Source of the DNA: Shimia sp047124445
Lineage (GTDB): Bacteria; Pseudomonadota; Alphaproteobacteria; Rhodobacterales; Rhodobacteraceae
NCBI RefSeq assembly: GCF_047124445.1
Contig: NZ_CP138921.1
Coordinates: 744,001-808,000, forward strand
Reading direction: 5' to 3'
DNA length: 64,000 bases
Shown here: positions 35,432 through 43,440 of the stretch, one piece after another
How positions within the stretch are numbered: the first letter of the stretch is position 1
How the letters are laid out: the number at the start of each line of letters is the position of its first letter
Translations under genes and position numbers: made by a program
Notes under the pieces: model-generated
What the model was told of the DNA's origin: nothing
Seen by the model: the letters and a program-made list of their open reading frames with translations, nothing else
The model's database searches: none

Positions 35432-35476
35432 GTCCCCGCGCTAAATTGCGGACAAAGCCGATCAAAGGATGAGACT

Positions 35477-35740
35477 ATGAGTGTCAAAGACCGTGTCATT
35501 GCGATTGTGGCGGAGCAGGCCGTGCTGGAACCATCAGATGTGACCATGGAAAACACCTTGGAAGATCTGGGCATTGACAGCCTTGGCCTGGTCGAGAGCA
35601 TTTTTGCCATCGAGGAAGAATTCGACATCTCAATCCCGTTCAATGCCAATGAGCCGGAAAACAGCGAATTTGACATCTCCTCTGTGGCGACAATCATCGC
35701 AGGGATCGAAAAGCTGGTCGATAACGCATCAACGGCATAA
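35477..35740 (+). CDS. Acyl carrier protein (specialised)
   Basis: An 87-residue acidic four-helix protein with the phosphopantetheine motif LGIDSLGLVE; the modified serine is S35. It is more divergent than the housekeeping AcpP and lies between an LpxD-like gene and a ketoacyl synthase gene. It therefore probably carries an unusual acyl chain for the envelope, as AcpXL does for very long chains in rhizobia. Whether it is AcpXL-like is inference. Confidence 0.88.
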   Translation: MSVKDRVIAIVAEQAVLEPSDVTMENTLEDLGIDSLGLVESIFAIEEEFDISIPFNANEPENSEFDISSVATIIAGIEKLVDNASTA

Positions 35741-35773
35741 CCGGCGGTTCTTTGAAAGTATAAGGCAAGGACT

Positions 35774-36982
35774 ATGAAACGGGTCGTTATCACAGGCGCG
35801 GGCACCATCAACGCACTGGGTCACAACGTGACGCAAACGCTTGAGGCCATGCGCGAAGGGCATTGTGGCATTGGACCGTTGGAGATGCGCGATGTGGACC
35901 GGCTGGCGGTGCAAATTGGCGCTCAGGTTCGGGATTTTGCCTCCGATACAATCTTCAATCGCCAGCAAATGGCGCTCTATGACCGGTTCACCCAATTTGC
36001 GCTGATCGCCGCCCGTGAAGCACTGGCCCAATCCGGACTGGAGTTTTCCGGCGCGCTGTCCGCCAAATCCGGCGTGGTTATGGGCAATTCCGGCGGTGGT
36101 ATGCAAACGCTGGATGAGAACTACCGCACAGTCTATGAGGACGGCAAAAACCGGGTGCACCCTTTTGTGGTGCCCAAGCTGATGAACAATGCCGCCGCGA
36201 GCCACATCAGCATGGAGTTCAATCTCAAAGGCCCGAGCTTCACTGTGGCCTCGGCCTGTGCCAGTTCCAATCACGCCATGGCGCAAGCCTTTCAGATGGT
36301 GCGCTCCGGCATGGCGCCAGTGATGATCACCGGTGGCACAGAGTCCATGCTGTGCTTTGGCGGCGTCAAGGCCTGGGAAGGCCTGCGTGTGATGTCCAAG
36401 GATGCCTGTCGCCCGTTCTCTGCCACCCGCAACGGGATGGTGCAAGGTGAGGGCGCCGGTGTGTTTGTCTTTGAAGAGATGGACCATGCCAAAGCCCGCG
36501 GAGCCGACATTCTGGCCGAGGTGATTGGCTTTGCCATGACCTCGGATGCAGCCGACATTGTGATGCCCTCCCGCCAAGGCGCGTCGCGCGCGATTGCCGG
36601 TGCACTTGAGGATGCTGGCGTCAACCGCGAGGAGGTGGGCTACATCAACGCCCATGGCACGGGCACTGCGGCAAATGACAAAACTGAATGCAGCGCGGTG
36701 GCGGACGTTTTTGGCCCCCATGCTGACCGGCTGATGATGTCCTCGACTAAGTCGATGCACGGGCACTTGATTGGCGGCACAGGCGCCGTCGAACTGCTGG
36801 CCTGTATCATGGCACTGCGAGACGGCGTGATCGCCCCCACAATCGGCTATGAGGAGGCGGATCCGGAATGCGCATTGGATGTGGTGCCCAACGAGGCACG
36901 CGAGGCCACCATTGAGGTGGCGCTATCCAATGCCTTTGCTTTTGGCGGTCTCAATGCTGTTCTGGCCCTGCGCAGGGTCTGA
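35774..36982 (+). CDS. Beta-ketoacyl-ACP synthase (FabF/KAS II type)
   Basis: A 402-residue condensing enzyme with the Cys-His-His triad: C162 (ASACASSNHAM), H294 (NAHGTGTAAND) and H331 (KSMHGHLIGGTG). It elongates an acyl chain with malonyl-ACP. Lying 34 bases after the specialised ACP, it is likely to work with it rather than in bulk fatty acid synthesis. Confidence 0.9.
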   Translation: MKRVVITGAGTINALGHNVTQTLEAMREGHCGIGPLEMRDVDRLAVQIGAQVRDFASDTIFNRQQMALYDRFTQFALIAAREALAQSGLEFSGALSAKSGVVMGNSGGGMQTLDENYRTVYEDGKNRVHPFVVPKLMNNAAASHISMEFNLKGPSFTVASACASSNHAMAQAFQMVRSGMAPVMITGGTESMLCFGGVKAWEGLRVMSKDACRPFSATRNGMVQGEGAGVFVFEEMDHAKARGADILAEVIGFAMTSDAADIVMPSRQGASRAIAGALEDAGVNREEVGYINAHGTGTAANDKTECSAVADVFGPHADRLMMSSTKSMHGHLIGGTGAVELLACIMALRDGVIAPTIGYEEADPECALDVVPNEAREATIEVALSNAFAFGGLNAVLALRRV

Positions 36983-36997
36983 CGTTTCAAACAAAAA

Positions 36998-37017
36998 GGC
37001 CGCCCTCAGAGGCGGCC
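36998..37017 (-). terminator. Terminator of the IalB-like gene
   Basis: GGCCGCC-CTCAGA-GGCGGCC with AAAAA on the left gives a hairpin plus U-tract on the minus strand; it may also block the convergent ketoacyl synthase transcript. Confidence 0.7.
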
Positions 37018-37040
37018 CAATTTCTGAAACTTACGCCCAC

Positions 37041-37646
37041 TTACTGGCCATTGTTTTCGGCTTTCTCAAACGCTTTCGTGAAGCCTTTGAGGGACATGTT
37101 CACATTCACCGACTGGGTTGGCGCCAGCGCAGGCACAATGCTCAGCACAGCCTTGTTGCCACTTTTGAAGTTGGCAATGTCTTCAGCGCTCAGACCAATA
37201 CGCGCGATGCAGCCCAGTTGGTTGCAGAAGGCAAACGGGTAGCGCCGCGTGGTTTTTCCGTCCACAGACATGGTCAGTTGTGCGGTCAGCAGAGTTTCCA
37301 AAGGAACAATCACAGTGGCCCCTGCAACCGCTTCACCTTCAGCAACTGGCAAGGAGAACAAGGTGACTTCAGACACCGGGTTGCCCGTGTCGTCGCGCAT
37401 AAGTTGATACATGCGGCACGGGCGCGGCTCGGGGCCAGTGGTTGCGCATTGCAGATCCCAGTCGCCAATGATCTCAGACGACACATTCTCTTCCAGCTGC
37501 GCGGGCGAGACAGGTTGCGCGGCTTCGTTCACCGCTTCGCCCATGGCCAGGGAACCGTCCGCCAGGGAAGGAACCCCCTGCGCCAGCGCAGGGCCAGCCA
37601 TCAGAGCCAAGGAAACGGCTGTCGCAAAGATAGGGAAGTTTCGCAT
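37041..37646 (-). CDS. Invasion-associated locus B (IalB) family periplasmic protein
   Basis: A 201-residue protein with a signal peptide ending at about residue 23 (GPALA). The body has the IalB core GDWDLQCATTG, then CRMYQLM and FCNQLGCIARIGLS, with four cysteines that can pair. IalB-like proteins are common in non-pathogenic alphaproteobacteria and their biochemical role is unknown. The start at 37646 follows AAGGA; an ATG at 37667 is possible. It is convergent with the ketoacyl synthase gene. Confidence 0.85.
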   Translation of the reverse strand: MRNFPIFATAVSLALMAGPALAQGVPSLADGSLAMGEAVNEAAQPVSPAQLEENVSSEIIGDWDLQCATTGPEPRPCRMYQLMRDDTGNPVSEVTLFSLPVAEGEAVAGATVIVPLETLLTAQLTMSVDGKTTRRYPFAFCNQLGCIARIGLSAEDIANFKSGNKAVLSIVPALAPTQSVNVNMSLKGFTKAFEKAENNGQ

Positions 37647-37824
37647 GTCTGTCTGTGTCCTTTGCATGTCTTTCTGCCCGCTTATCATGACCCAGTGGCT
37701 TTGTCAGGATTGGGTTAACTAAAACCCGGCGCATCCCAGCAGAAATTTGCTGATACCTTCCGGTCATTTTGCGAGGACTGTCCAGAGTGCGAAGGCTGAA
37801 GTGCAAGGGTATTCACCCAAAAGA

Positions 37825-37848
37825 AAAAGGGCCCGCAAAGGCCCTTTT
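37825..37848. terminator. Hairpin with A- and T-tracts
   Basis: AAAAGGGCC-CGCAAA-GGCCCTTTT forms a perfect 9-bp stem flanked by five A on the left and T-rich sequence on the right. No protein gene ends here on either strand. Confidence 0.65.
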
Positions 37849-37960
37849 CCAAATTTTTCACTCCCCGTCGGACTGGCCGACTTATTCATTGCCGAAACGC
37901 TACGAAGAAATGGGGCTCCGGTCAACAGCAAAAGTAGAAGTTTCTGCGCTGTTTTTGTTC

Positions 37961-38070
37961 AAAAAAAAGGCCGCACATAAAGTGCGGCCAGTCTCAACAG
38001 GGAGGAGTTCCGTTCCAAACCCGTTTGGGCTGTTCCAGAACAGTTTTGAAACTGCCATATAAAGGTTAAC
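37961..38070 (-). ncRNA. Candidate small RNA with anti-Shine-Dalgarno CTCCTCCC motif
   Basis: On the minus strand, CTCCTCCC (38000-38007) lies between small hairpins and a textbook terminator: GGCCGCAC-TTTAT-GTGCGGCC (37969-37989) followed by eight T. CCUCCUCCC-like loops are the hallmark of several alphaproteobacterial stress small RNAs (CcsR and MmgR/suhB types). Possible promoter boxes TTAACA and CATACA lie near 38097 and 38074 on that strand, 17 bases apart. The 5' end is a guess. Confidence 0.5.
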
Positions 38071-38130
38071 AATGTATGTGACGCACGTTTTTGGGTGTTA
38101 AAAATAAGGGACTTTAGGGGTAAGCGACTG

Positions 38131-39678
38131 ATGGATGGTAAGATTTTTTTGGGCGGCGGTGGCGCGGATTACGCTGAAAAGCAGGGTCTGACGCTAAAAT
38201 ATGCCAACCGACACGGGCTGATTGCAGGGGCCACGGGCACCGGTAAGACCGTAACGCTTCAGATTCTCGCCGAGGGTTTTGCCGCTGCGGGCGTGCCGGT
38301 CTTTCTGTCGGATGTGAAAGGGGACCTGTCCGGTCTCGCCGCCGCCGGAAGCGCCGATTTTAAGCTCCACGACGCCTTCACATCTCGCGCGGAAAAGATC
38401 GGTTTTGACAACTACCTCTATGAGTCTTTTCCTGTCACCTTCTGGGACCTTTTTGGCGAACAGGGCCATCCGGTGCGCACCACAGTTGCTGAAATGGGAC
38501 CTCTGCTTTTAGCCCGGTTGATGGAGCTCAGCGAGGCTCAGGAAGGCATCCTCAACATCGCTTTCCGTCTGGCAGATGAGCAAGGCATGCCGCTCTTGGA
38601 CCTTAAGGACCTGCAGGCCTTGCTGGTCTGGGTAGGCGAGAACCGAGCAGACCTTGCGCTGCGTTATGGCAACATCTCTGTGAACTCCATCGGCGCCATT
38701 CAACGCCGCCTGCTGGTGCTGGAAAACGAAGGCGCCACCAAGCTCTTTGGCGAGCCTGCGCTGGAGTTGGACGATCTGATGCGCACCGCACCGGACGGGC
38801 GTGGATACATCAACATTCTGGCCGCCGACAAGCTTATGGGCTCGCCACGGCTGTATGCGACCTTCCTTCTGTGGCTCCTCTCTGAGTTGTTCGAAAGCTT
38901 GCCGGAAGTGGGCGACCCCGACAAACCCAAACTGGTGTTCTTTTTTGACGAGGCGCATTTGCTGTTTGACGGGGCTCCCAAAGCCTTGGTCGACAAGGTG
39001 GAACAGGTGGCCCGCCTGATCCGCTCCAAAGGTGTGGGTGTCTACTTTGTTACTCAGAACCCCGATGACATCCCCGAAGACATCCTCGGTCAATTGGGCA
39101 ACCGCGTCCAACACGCTCTGCGCGCCTTCACCGCGCGCGACAAGAAAGCCCTGCGTCTGGCCGCAGAAACTTACCGCCCCAATCCTCGATTTGTGACGGA
39201 AGAGGCCATTCGCGAAGTTGGGGTAGGGGAAGCTGTCACTTCAATGCTGATGAAGAAGGGCGTGCCGGGCATTGTCGAGCGTACGCTGATCCGCCCGCCA
39301 TCCTCTCAACTTGGCCCGCTGGCACCTGCAGATCGCAAAGCAGTACTCGCTAATTCCTCACTTGCTGGGAAATACGACACGCCAGTGGACCGCCGGTCTG
39401 CCTATGAAATCCTGACCGCCCGCGCCAAAGCGGCTGCACAAGAAGCCGAACAGTTGGAAGCCCGCGAAGAAGACATGGCGCCCATGGAGCGGGAGTTCAC
39501 CGCCGCACGGCGCTATTCGGGTTCCCGCGTGCGGCGCTCTTCCGCCAGAACACTGCGGGTGCGGGCGGATGACACCTTTGGTGAGGCCATGACCAAAATG
39601 GTGATGAAGGAACTCTCCGGAACCACAGGCCGTCGCATCGTGCGCGGCGTGCTGGGAGGTTTGTTCAAAGGGCGCTAA
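38131..39678 (+). CDS. HerA-like ATPase, DUF853 (YjgR) family
   Basis: A 515-residue P-loop ATPase of the FtsK/HerA superfamily. Walker A GATGTGKT is at residues 33-40, Walker B in LVFFFDEAHLLF and an arginine-containing sensor region in QLGNRVQHALRAFT. A Glu/Arg-rich helical tail and a C-terminal TGRRIVRGVLGGLF segment follow. The family is widespread but its substrate is unknown; no NurA-like nuclease is adjacent, which argues against DNA resection. The start at 38131 is chosen because the frame before it has no conservation signal. Confidence 0.85.
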   Translation: MDGKIFLGGGGADYAEKQGLTLKYANRHGLIAGATGTGKTVTLQILAEGFAAAGVPVFLSDVKGDLSGLAAAGSADFKLHDAFTSRAEKIGFDNYLYESFPVTFWDLFGEQGHPVRTTVAEMGPLLLARLMELSEAQEGILNIAFRLADEQGMPLLDLKDLQALLVWVGENRADLALRYGNISVNSIGAIQRRLLVLENEGATKLFGEPALELDDLMRTAPDGRGYINILAADKLMGSPRLYATFLLWLLSELFESLPEVGDPDKPKLVFFFDEAHLLFDGAPKALVDKVEQVARLIRSKGVGVYFVTQNPDDIPEDILGQLGNRVQHALRAFTARDKKALRLAAETYRPNPRFVTEEAIREVGVGEAVTSMLMKKGVPGIVERTLIRPPSSQLGPLAPADRKAVLANSSLAGKYDTPVDRRSAYEILTARAKAAAQEAEQLEAREEDMAPMEREFTAARRYSGSRVRRSSARTLRVRADDTFGEAMTKMVMKELSGTTGRRIVRGVLGGLFKGR

Positions 39679-39715
39679 GGCGCTTTCTCTTTCAAAAAGT
39701 ACCTTCGCCGAAAGC

Positions 39716-39742
39716 AAAAGGCGCCCCACCGGGGCGCCTTTT
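39716..39742. terminator. Bidirectional terminator between the DUF853 gene and livM
   Basis: AAAAGGCGCCCC-ACC-GGGGCGCCTTTT forms a perfect 12-bp stem with a three-base loop. Confidence 0.88.
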
Positions 39743-39744
39743 CT

Positions 39745-41049
39745 TTACTTCTCCGGGATCAAGCCGCGTGGGCTGAACCTCAGCACCAGCAACAGGATCA
39801 CCCCCATGGTCAACAGCCGCATATGCGCCGCGCTGTCGATCAGGTGCTTCCTGAGGCCACTGTCCTCCGCCATGCCCGAGGTGATCACTTCCATCAGCCA
39901 CAGCCCCATCGGCTCCACCTGCACCCAGAGGAACCAGATCAGGAACCCGCCAAGCACCGCGCCAAGGTTGTTGCCAGAGCCGCCCACAATCACCATCACC
40001 CAGATCAGGAAGGTGTAGCGCAATGGGTTATAGGTGCCCGGCGTCAGCTGCCCATCCAGCGTGGTCATCATCGCACCGGCAATGCCACAGACCGCAGAGC
40101 CAATCACAAAGATCTGCAAGTGACGGTTGGTCACGTCTTTGCCCATGGCCTCTGCCGCCACTTCATTGTCGCGGATCGCGCGCATCATCCGACCCCAGGG
40201 GCTTTTTAGCGCGAGTTGTGCCATCACGAAGATGATCGCCAGAACCACTGCAAACAGGATCGAGTAGTTGAGCTTCACAAACAGGGACGAGGCTGTTGCC
40301 ACATCCATGCCAAGTCCCTCGGCCCGGTTGATGAACGCGGACGAGTTCTGCAGGTCGATCTCGTAAGGAACTGGGCGGTCCAGCCCGACCATGTTCTTCA
40401 CGCCGCGTGCCAGCCAGTCTTCGTTTTTCATCACCGCAATGATGATCTCGGCAATACCCAGCGTTGCAATCGCCAGATAATCCGAGCGCAGACCAAGCGC
40501 TGTCTTACCAATCAGCCAGGCCACGCCAGCGGCCAACAGGCCCCCCATAGGCCAGGCCAGCAGCACCGGCAGGTTCAGGCCGCCCAGGTTGCCTTGCAGC
40601 GCCGGATTGATCGCCTCCACTGCCGCCACACCGGGATCGAAGATGCCGCGATACAGGAAGAAACCCACAACCAGAATGGCGATGGTGGCAATGTTGCGCG
40701 CGCGGCCTGCCGCCATGCGCTGACGCACCATCACCGTGGCGACAATTGTGCCAGCGCCTGCAAGTAAGGCGATTACAATGCGCCATCCACCTGCGCTCCA
40801 CGCGCCTTCAACGGGCGCAGCAGAGGTCAGCACCACGGCCAGGCCACCCAGAGCAACAAAGCCCATGACACCCACGTTAAACAGCCCGGCAAAGCCCCAC
40901 TGCAGGTTCACCCCCAAGGCCATGATGGCAGAGATCAAACCCATGTTGAGAATAAGCACAGCCACGTTCCAGCTCTGCATAAACCCGGTCAGAATGAGCA
41001 GGCCAAAGACCAGACCAAACAGAGCGGTGTTTTTTGTTGTCTCGCTCAT
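39745..41049 (-). CDS. livM: Branched-chain amino acid ABC transporter permease LivM
   Basis: A 434-residue membrane protein with about ten helices, the LivM-type NLQWGFAGLFNVGVMGFVALGG motif near the start and the EAA-like coupling loop SPWGRMMRAIRDNEVAAEAMGKD. It is longer than average because of an insert of about 80 residues with extra helices. It ends the livK-G-F-x-H-M operon and overlaps livH by four bases. Confidence 0.93.
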   Translation of the reverse strand: MSETTKNTALFGLVFGLLILTGFMQSWNVAVLILNMGLISAIMALGVNLQWGFAGLFNVGVMGFVALGGLAVVLTSAAPVEGAWSAGGWRIVIALLAGAGTIVATVMVRQRMAAGRARNIATIAILVVGFFLYRGIFDPGVAAVEAINPALQGNLGGLNLPVLLAWPMGGLLAAGVAWLIGKTALGLRSDYLAIATLGIAEIIIAVMKNEDWLARGVKNMVGLDRPVPYEIDLQNSSAFINRAEGLGMDVATASSLFVKLNYSILFAVVLAIIFVMAQLALKSPWGRMMRAIRDNEVAAEAMGKDVTNRHLQIFVIGSAVCGIAGAMMTTLDGQLTPGTYNPLRYTFLIWVMVIVGGSGNNLGAVLGGFLIWFLWVQVEPMGLWLMEVITSGMAEDSGLRKHLIDSAAHMRLLTMGVILLLVLRFSPRGLIPEK

Positions 41050-42056
41050 ACCGATTTCCCCTTGAACAGGCCGGTCGGCTTAAACAGCAGGACCACAATC
41101 AGGATCACGAAGCTGACGGCAAATTTGTAGTCTGTGCTCAAAAGCTGCACGAGGCTGGAGGGTTCCAGGCTTTCTGGCAGCATGTATTTCAGCACTTTCT
41201 TCCAAGCGTAAGTGATGGTGACTTCAGAGAAGGCAATCACAAACCCACCAGCAATGGCGCCCAACGGGCTGCCAAGGCCGCCGACAATGGCCGACGCAAA
41301 GATCGGCAACAGCAGCTGGAAGTAGACAAAGGGTTTGAAGGACTTGTCGAGGCCGTAGAGCACACCGGCGGTGGTCGCGAGCGCGGCCACAATCAGCCAC
41401 GTGTACATCACCACGCGCTCCGGGTTGATGCCCGACAACAGCGCAAGATCTTCGTTGTCCGAATAGGCGCGCATCGACTTGCCTGTGCGGGTCCGGTTCA
41501 GGAACCAGAACAGCAGCGCCACGGCAATTATTGCCACCACAACGGTGATGCCTTGGGTGGTTTTGATCGCCAGACCTTCTTTAAGGCCGGTCAGGGCTTT
41601 GAATTCCCGCACCGAGATGATGAAGCGCTCGCCATCAGCAAACTTCTGATCGTTTGGACCGATGATGAAACGCACCAGACCGTTCATGATGAACATCACG
41701 CCCATCGAGACAATCACAAGGATCACCGGCTTGGCCTTTTGCTCACGATAGAAGCGATAGACCACGCGGTCGGTGATCAACACCAGCGCCATGGTACCCA
41801 GTATGGCAAAGGGCAGGGCCAGCAGAGCCGTTGGCAGCGGGCCAAAGCTCACGCCCATCGATTGCAGGAACCAGGTGACCAGAACGCCAATCATCGCGCC
41901 AAAGGCCATGGTGTCGCCATGGGCAAAGTTGGAGAACCGCAAGATGCCGTAGATCAGAGTAACCCCCAGCGCGCCAAGCGCCAGCTGGCTGCCATAGGCA
42001 ATCGCAGGGATGATGACAAAGTTAGAAAGCGCCACAAGGGCGTTGAGAAAGTCCAT
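41046..42056 (-). CDS. livH: Branched-chain amino acid ABC transporter permease LivH
   Basis: A 336-residue permease with eight or more helices, the LivH motif FSNFAHGDTMAFGAM and the cytoplasmic RTGKSMRAYSDNEDLALLSGIN segment. It forms the channel with LivM. Its ATG overlaps the stop of the small secreted protein gene upstream as TAATG, so translation of the two is coupled. Confidence 0.94.
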   Translation of the reverse strand: MDFLNALVALSNFVIIPAIAYGSQLALGALGVTLIYGILRFSNFAHGDTMAFGAMIGVLVTWFLQSMGVSFGPLPTALLALPFAILGTMALVLITDRVVYRFYREQKAKPVILVIVSMGVMFIMNGLVRFIIGPNDQKFADGERFIISVREFKALTGLKEGLAIKTTQGITVVVAIIAVALLFWFLNRTRTGKSMRAYSDNEDLALLSGINPERVVMYTWLIVAALATTAGVLYGLDKSFKPFVYFQLLLPIFASAIVGGLGSPLGAIAGGFVIAFSEVTITYAWKKVLKYMLPESLEPSSLVQLLSTDYKFAVSFVILIVVLLFKPTGLFKGKSV

Positions 42057-42511
42057 TAGTTTAACACCTCGCAGTGTCCGGAGAGTGTCCAGATGTGCCG
42101 GTTGACAGAGCCAGCCGCCATCTCGCGCAGGACAAAAGTTGGCTTGTTGGCCTCATTGTCGAATGAAAAGTTTAGAAGGCCACGCTCGCCAGTAGCGCCG
42201 GATTGATACCAATTGACGTCGCTGAAGAAAGGACGTGCTTCTTTCAGCGTAACGCTCACACTATCTCCTTTTAGCGAGACTGTTCGCCGTTTTGCTTCCA
42301 AAGCAAAGGATTTGCTAGAATTGCGGCAGGTGTCAGTGATTTGGTCGGTCAACACACCGTCAACGACGTGACAGCCATCGGTTCCGTTTACGCACTGGCA
42401 AAACTTCTCTGCCGAGCAAAGGTAATCAGTCTGAGCACTTAAAGCTGACGTTGGTAATAGTGCCGCCGCCAGAAGCGCTTGCGCTGGTTTTCTGGTTGTT
42501 ATTTGAAGCAT
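42056..42511 (-). CDS. Small secreted cysteine-containing protein inside the liv operon
   Basis: A 151-residue protein with a signal peptide (cleavage about residue 26, SALSA). A Cys-rich N-terminus follows (LCSAEKFCQCVNGTDGC, four cysteines in 17 residues), then a beta-rich body ending in another Cys. I do not recognise a family. It is six bases after livF and overlaps livH, so it is a true operon member. It is more AT-rich than the liv genes, suggesting later insertion. Confidence 0.75.
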   Translation of the reverse strand: MLQITTRKPAQALLAAALLPTSALSAQTDYLCSAEKFCQCVNGTDGCHVVDGVLTDQITDTCRNSSKSFALEAKRRTVSLKGDSVSVTLKEARPFFSDVNWYQSGATGERGLLNFSFDNEANKPTFVLREMAAGSVNRHIWTLSGHCEVLN

Positions 42512-42516
42512 AACGA

Positions 42517-43347
42517 TCAGCCCCCCAAGAACGACTTGCGGACTTCTTCATCCGCGAGCAGGTCTTTGCCGGTGCCGGTGTAGGCATTGCGCCCTTGCAC
42601 CAGCACGTAGCCTTTGTCGGCAATCTCCAGCGCCTGACGGGCGTTTTGCTCCACCATCAGGATTGGAATGCCGGTGCGGCTGACTTCGATGATCCGGTCA
42701 AACAGTTCGTCCATCACGATGGGCGACACGCCTGCGGTTGGCTCATCCAGCATCAGCACCTTTGGCTGGGTCATCAGCGCACGGCCCACGGCCACCTGTT
42801 GACGTTGACCACCGGAAAGCTCACCGGCTGGCTGGTTGCGCTTTTCCTTCAGGATCGGGAAGAGGCCATAGACCTGTTCCATCGTGTCGGAGAAATCATC
42901 GGTTCGGATAAACGCACCCATTTCGAGGTTCTCTTCCACAGTCATAGAGGTAAAGATATTGTTCACCTGCGGAACAAACCCCATGCCCTTGGCCACGCGG
43001 GCCTGTGGCGACAGCGCGGTGATGTCTTCGCCATCCAGCCGCACCGAGCCCTGGCGCAGGTTCAACATGCCAAACACCGCTTTCATGCCGGTGGATTTAC
43101 CCGCGCCGTTTGGCCCGACAATCACGGCAATCTCGCCCGGGTTCACGGCGATGGTGCAGTCATGCAAAATGTCCGGCCCATCTTTGCCGTAGCCGCCGGT
43201 CATGCTGTCGCCGACCAAAAAGGCGTCTGTTGTGTTCATTTCTTTGCCGGTCCCCACGGCGGGCGTCATTTCGCCTCCGCCTTTGGGGTTGGCTATCGTG
43301 GCGTCTTTATTGCCGCGATCGTCCTGATACGGGTTTCCCGTCATCAC
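42517..43347 (-). CDS. livF: Branched-chain amino acid ABC transporter ATP-binding protein LivF
   Basis: A 276-residue ATPase with Walker A GPNGAGKS at 78-85, signature LSGGQRQQV and Walker B VLMLDEPTAGVSP. The first ~37 residues are a polar extension (rich in Gly, Asn, Asp, Lys) not usual for LivF; an inner ATG at MNTTDAF is the alternative start. GGGAG seven bases before the first ATG favours the long form. The triple 11-bp repeat lies 39 bases upstream. Confidence 0.92.
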   Translation of the reverse strand: MMTGNPYQDDRGNKDATIANPKGGGEMTPAVGTGKEMNTTDAFLVGDSMTGGYGKDGPDILHDCTIAVNPGEIAVIVGPNGAGKSTGMKAVFGMLNLRQGSVRLDGEDITALSPQARVAKGMGFVPQVNNIFTSMTVEENLEMGAFIRTDDFSDTMEQVYGLFPILKEKRNQPAGELSGGQRQQVAVGRALMTQPKVLMLDEPTAGVSPIVMDELFDRIIEVSRTGIPILMVEQNARQALEIADKGYVLVQGRNAYTGTGKDLLADEEVRKSFLGG

Positions 43348-43386
43348 TCACTCCCCGCTGAAATCGCATTTTGGGATCGATTTTTG

Positions 43387-43428
43387 CACCTCCGCGATAC
43401 AGTCGCGATACAGACGCAATACCGACGT
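43387..43428 (+). repeat. Triple 11-bp dispersed repeat, copy B
   Basis: CACCTCC then GCGATACAGTC, GCGATACAGAC, GCAATACCGAC and GT; the most regular copy. It lies between livG and livF inside the operon. Confidence 0.85.
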
Positions 43429-43440
43429 GCCTTTTGGCCC

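Larger units (their letters stand above)
37647..38130. other. 484-base intergenic region rich in terminators and palindromes
   Basis: No protein gene is supported. It contains a bidirectional terminator at 37825-37848, a minus-strand terminator at 37969-37989 and three consecutive 6-bp-arm palindromes at 38015-38028, 38030-38043 and 38041-38054. It also has a small hairpin at 37867-37881. The minus-strand terminator has no protein gene upstream of it, which points to a small RNA. Confidence 0.6.
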
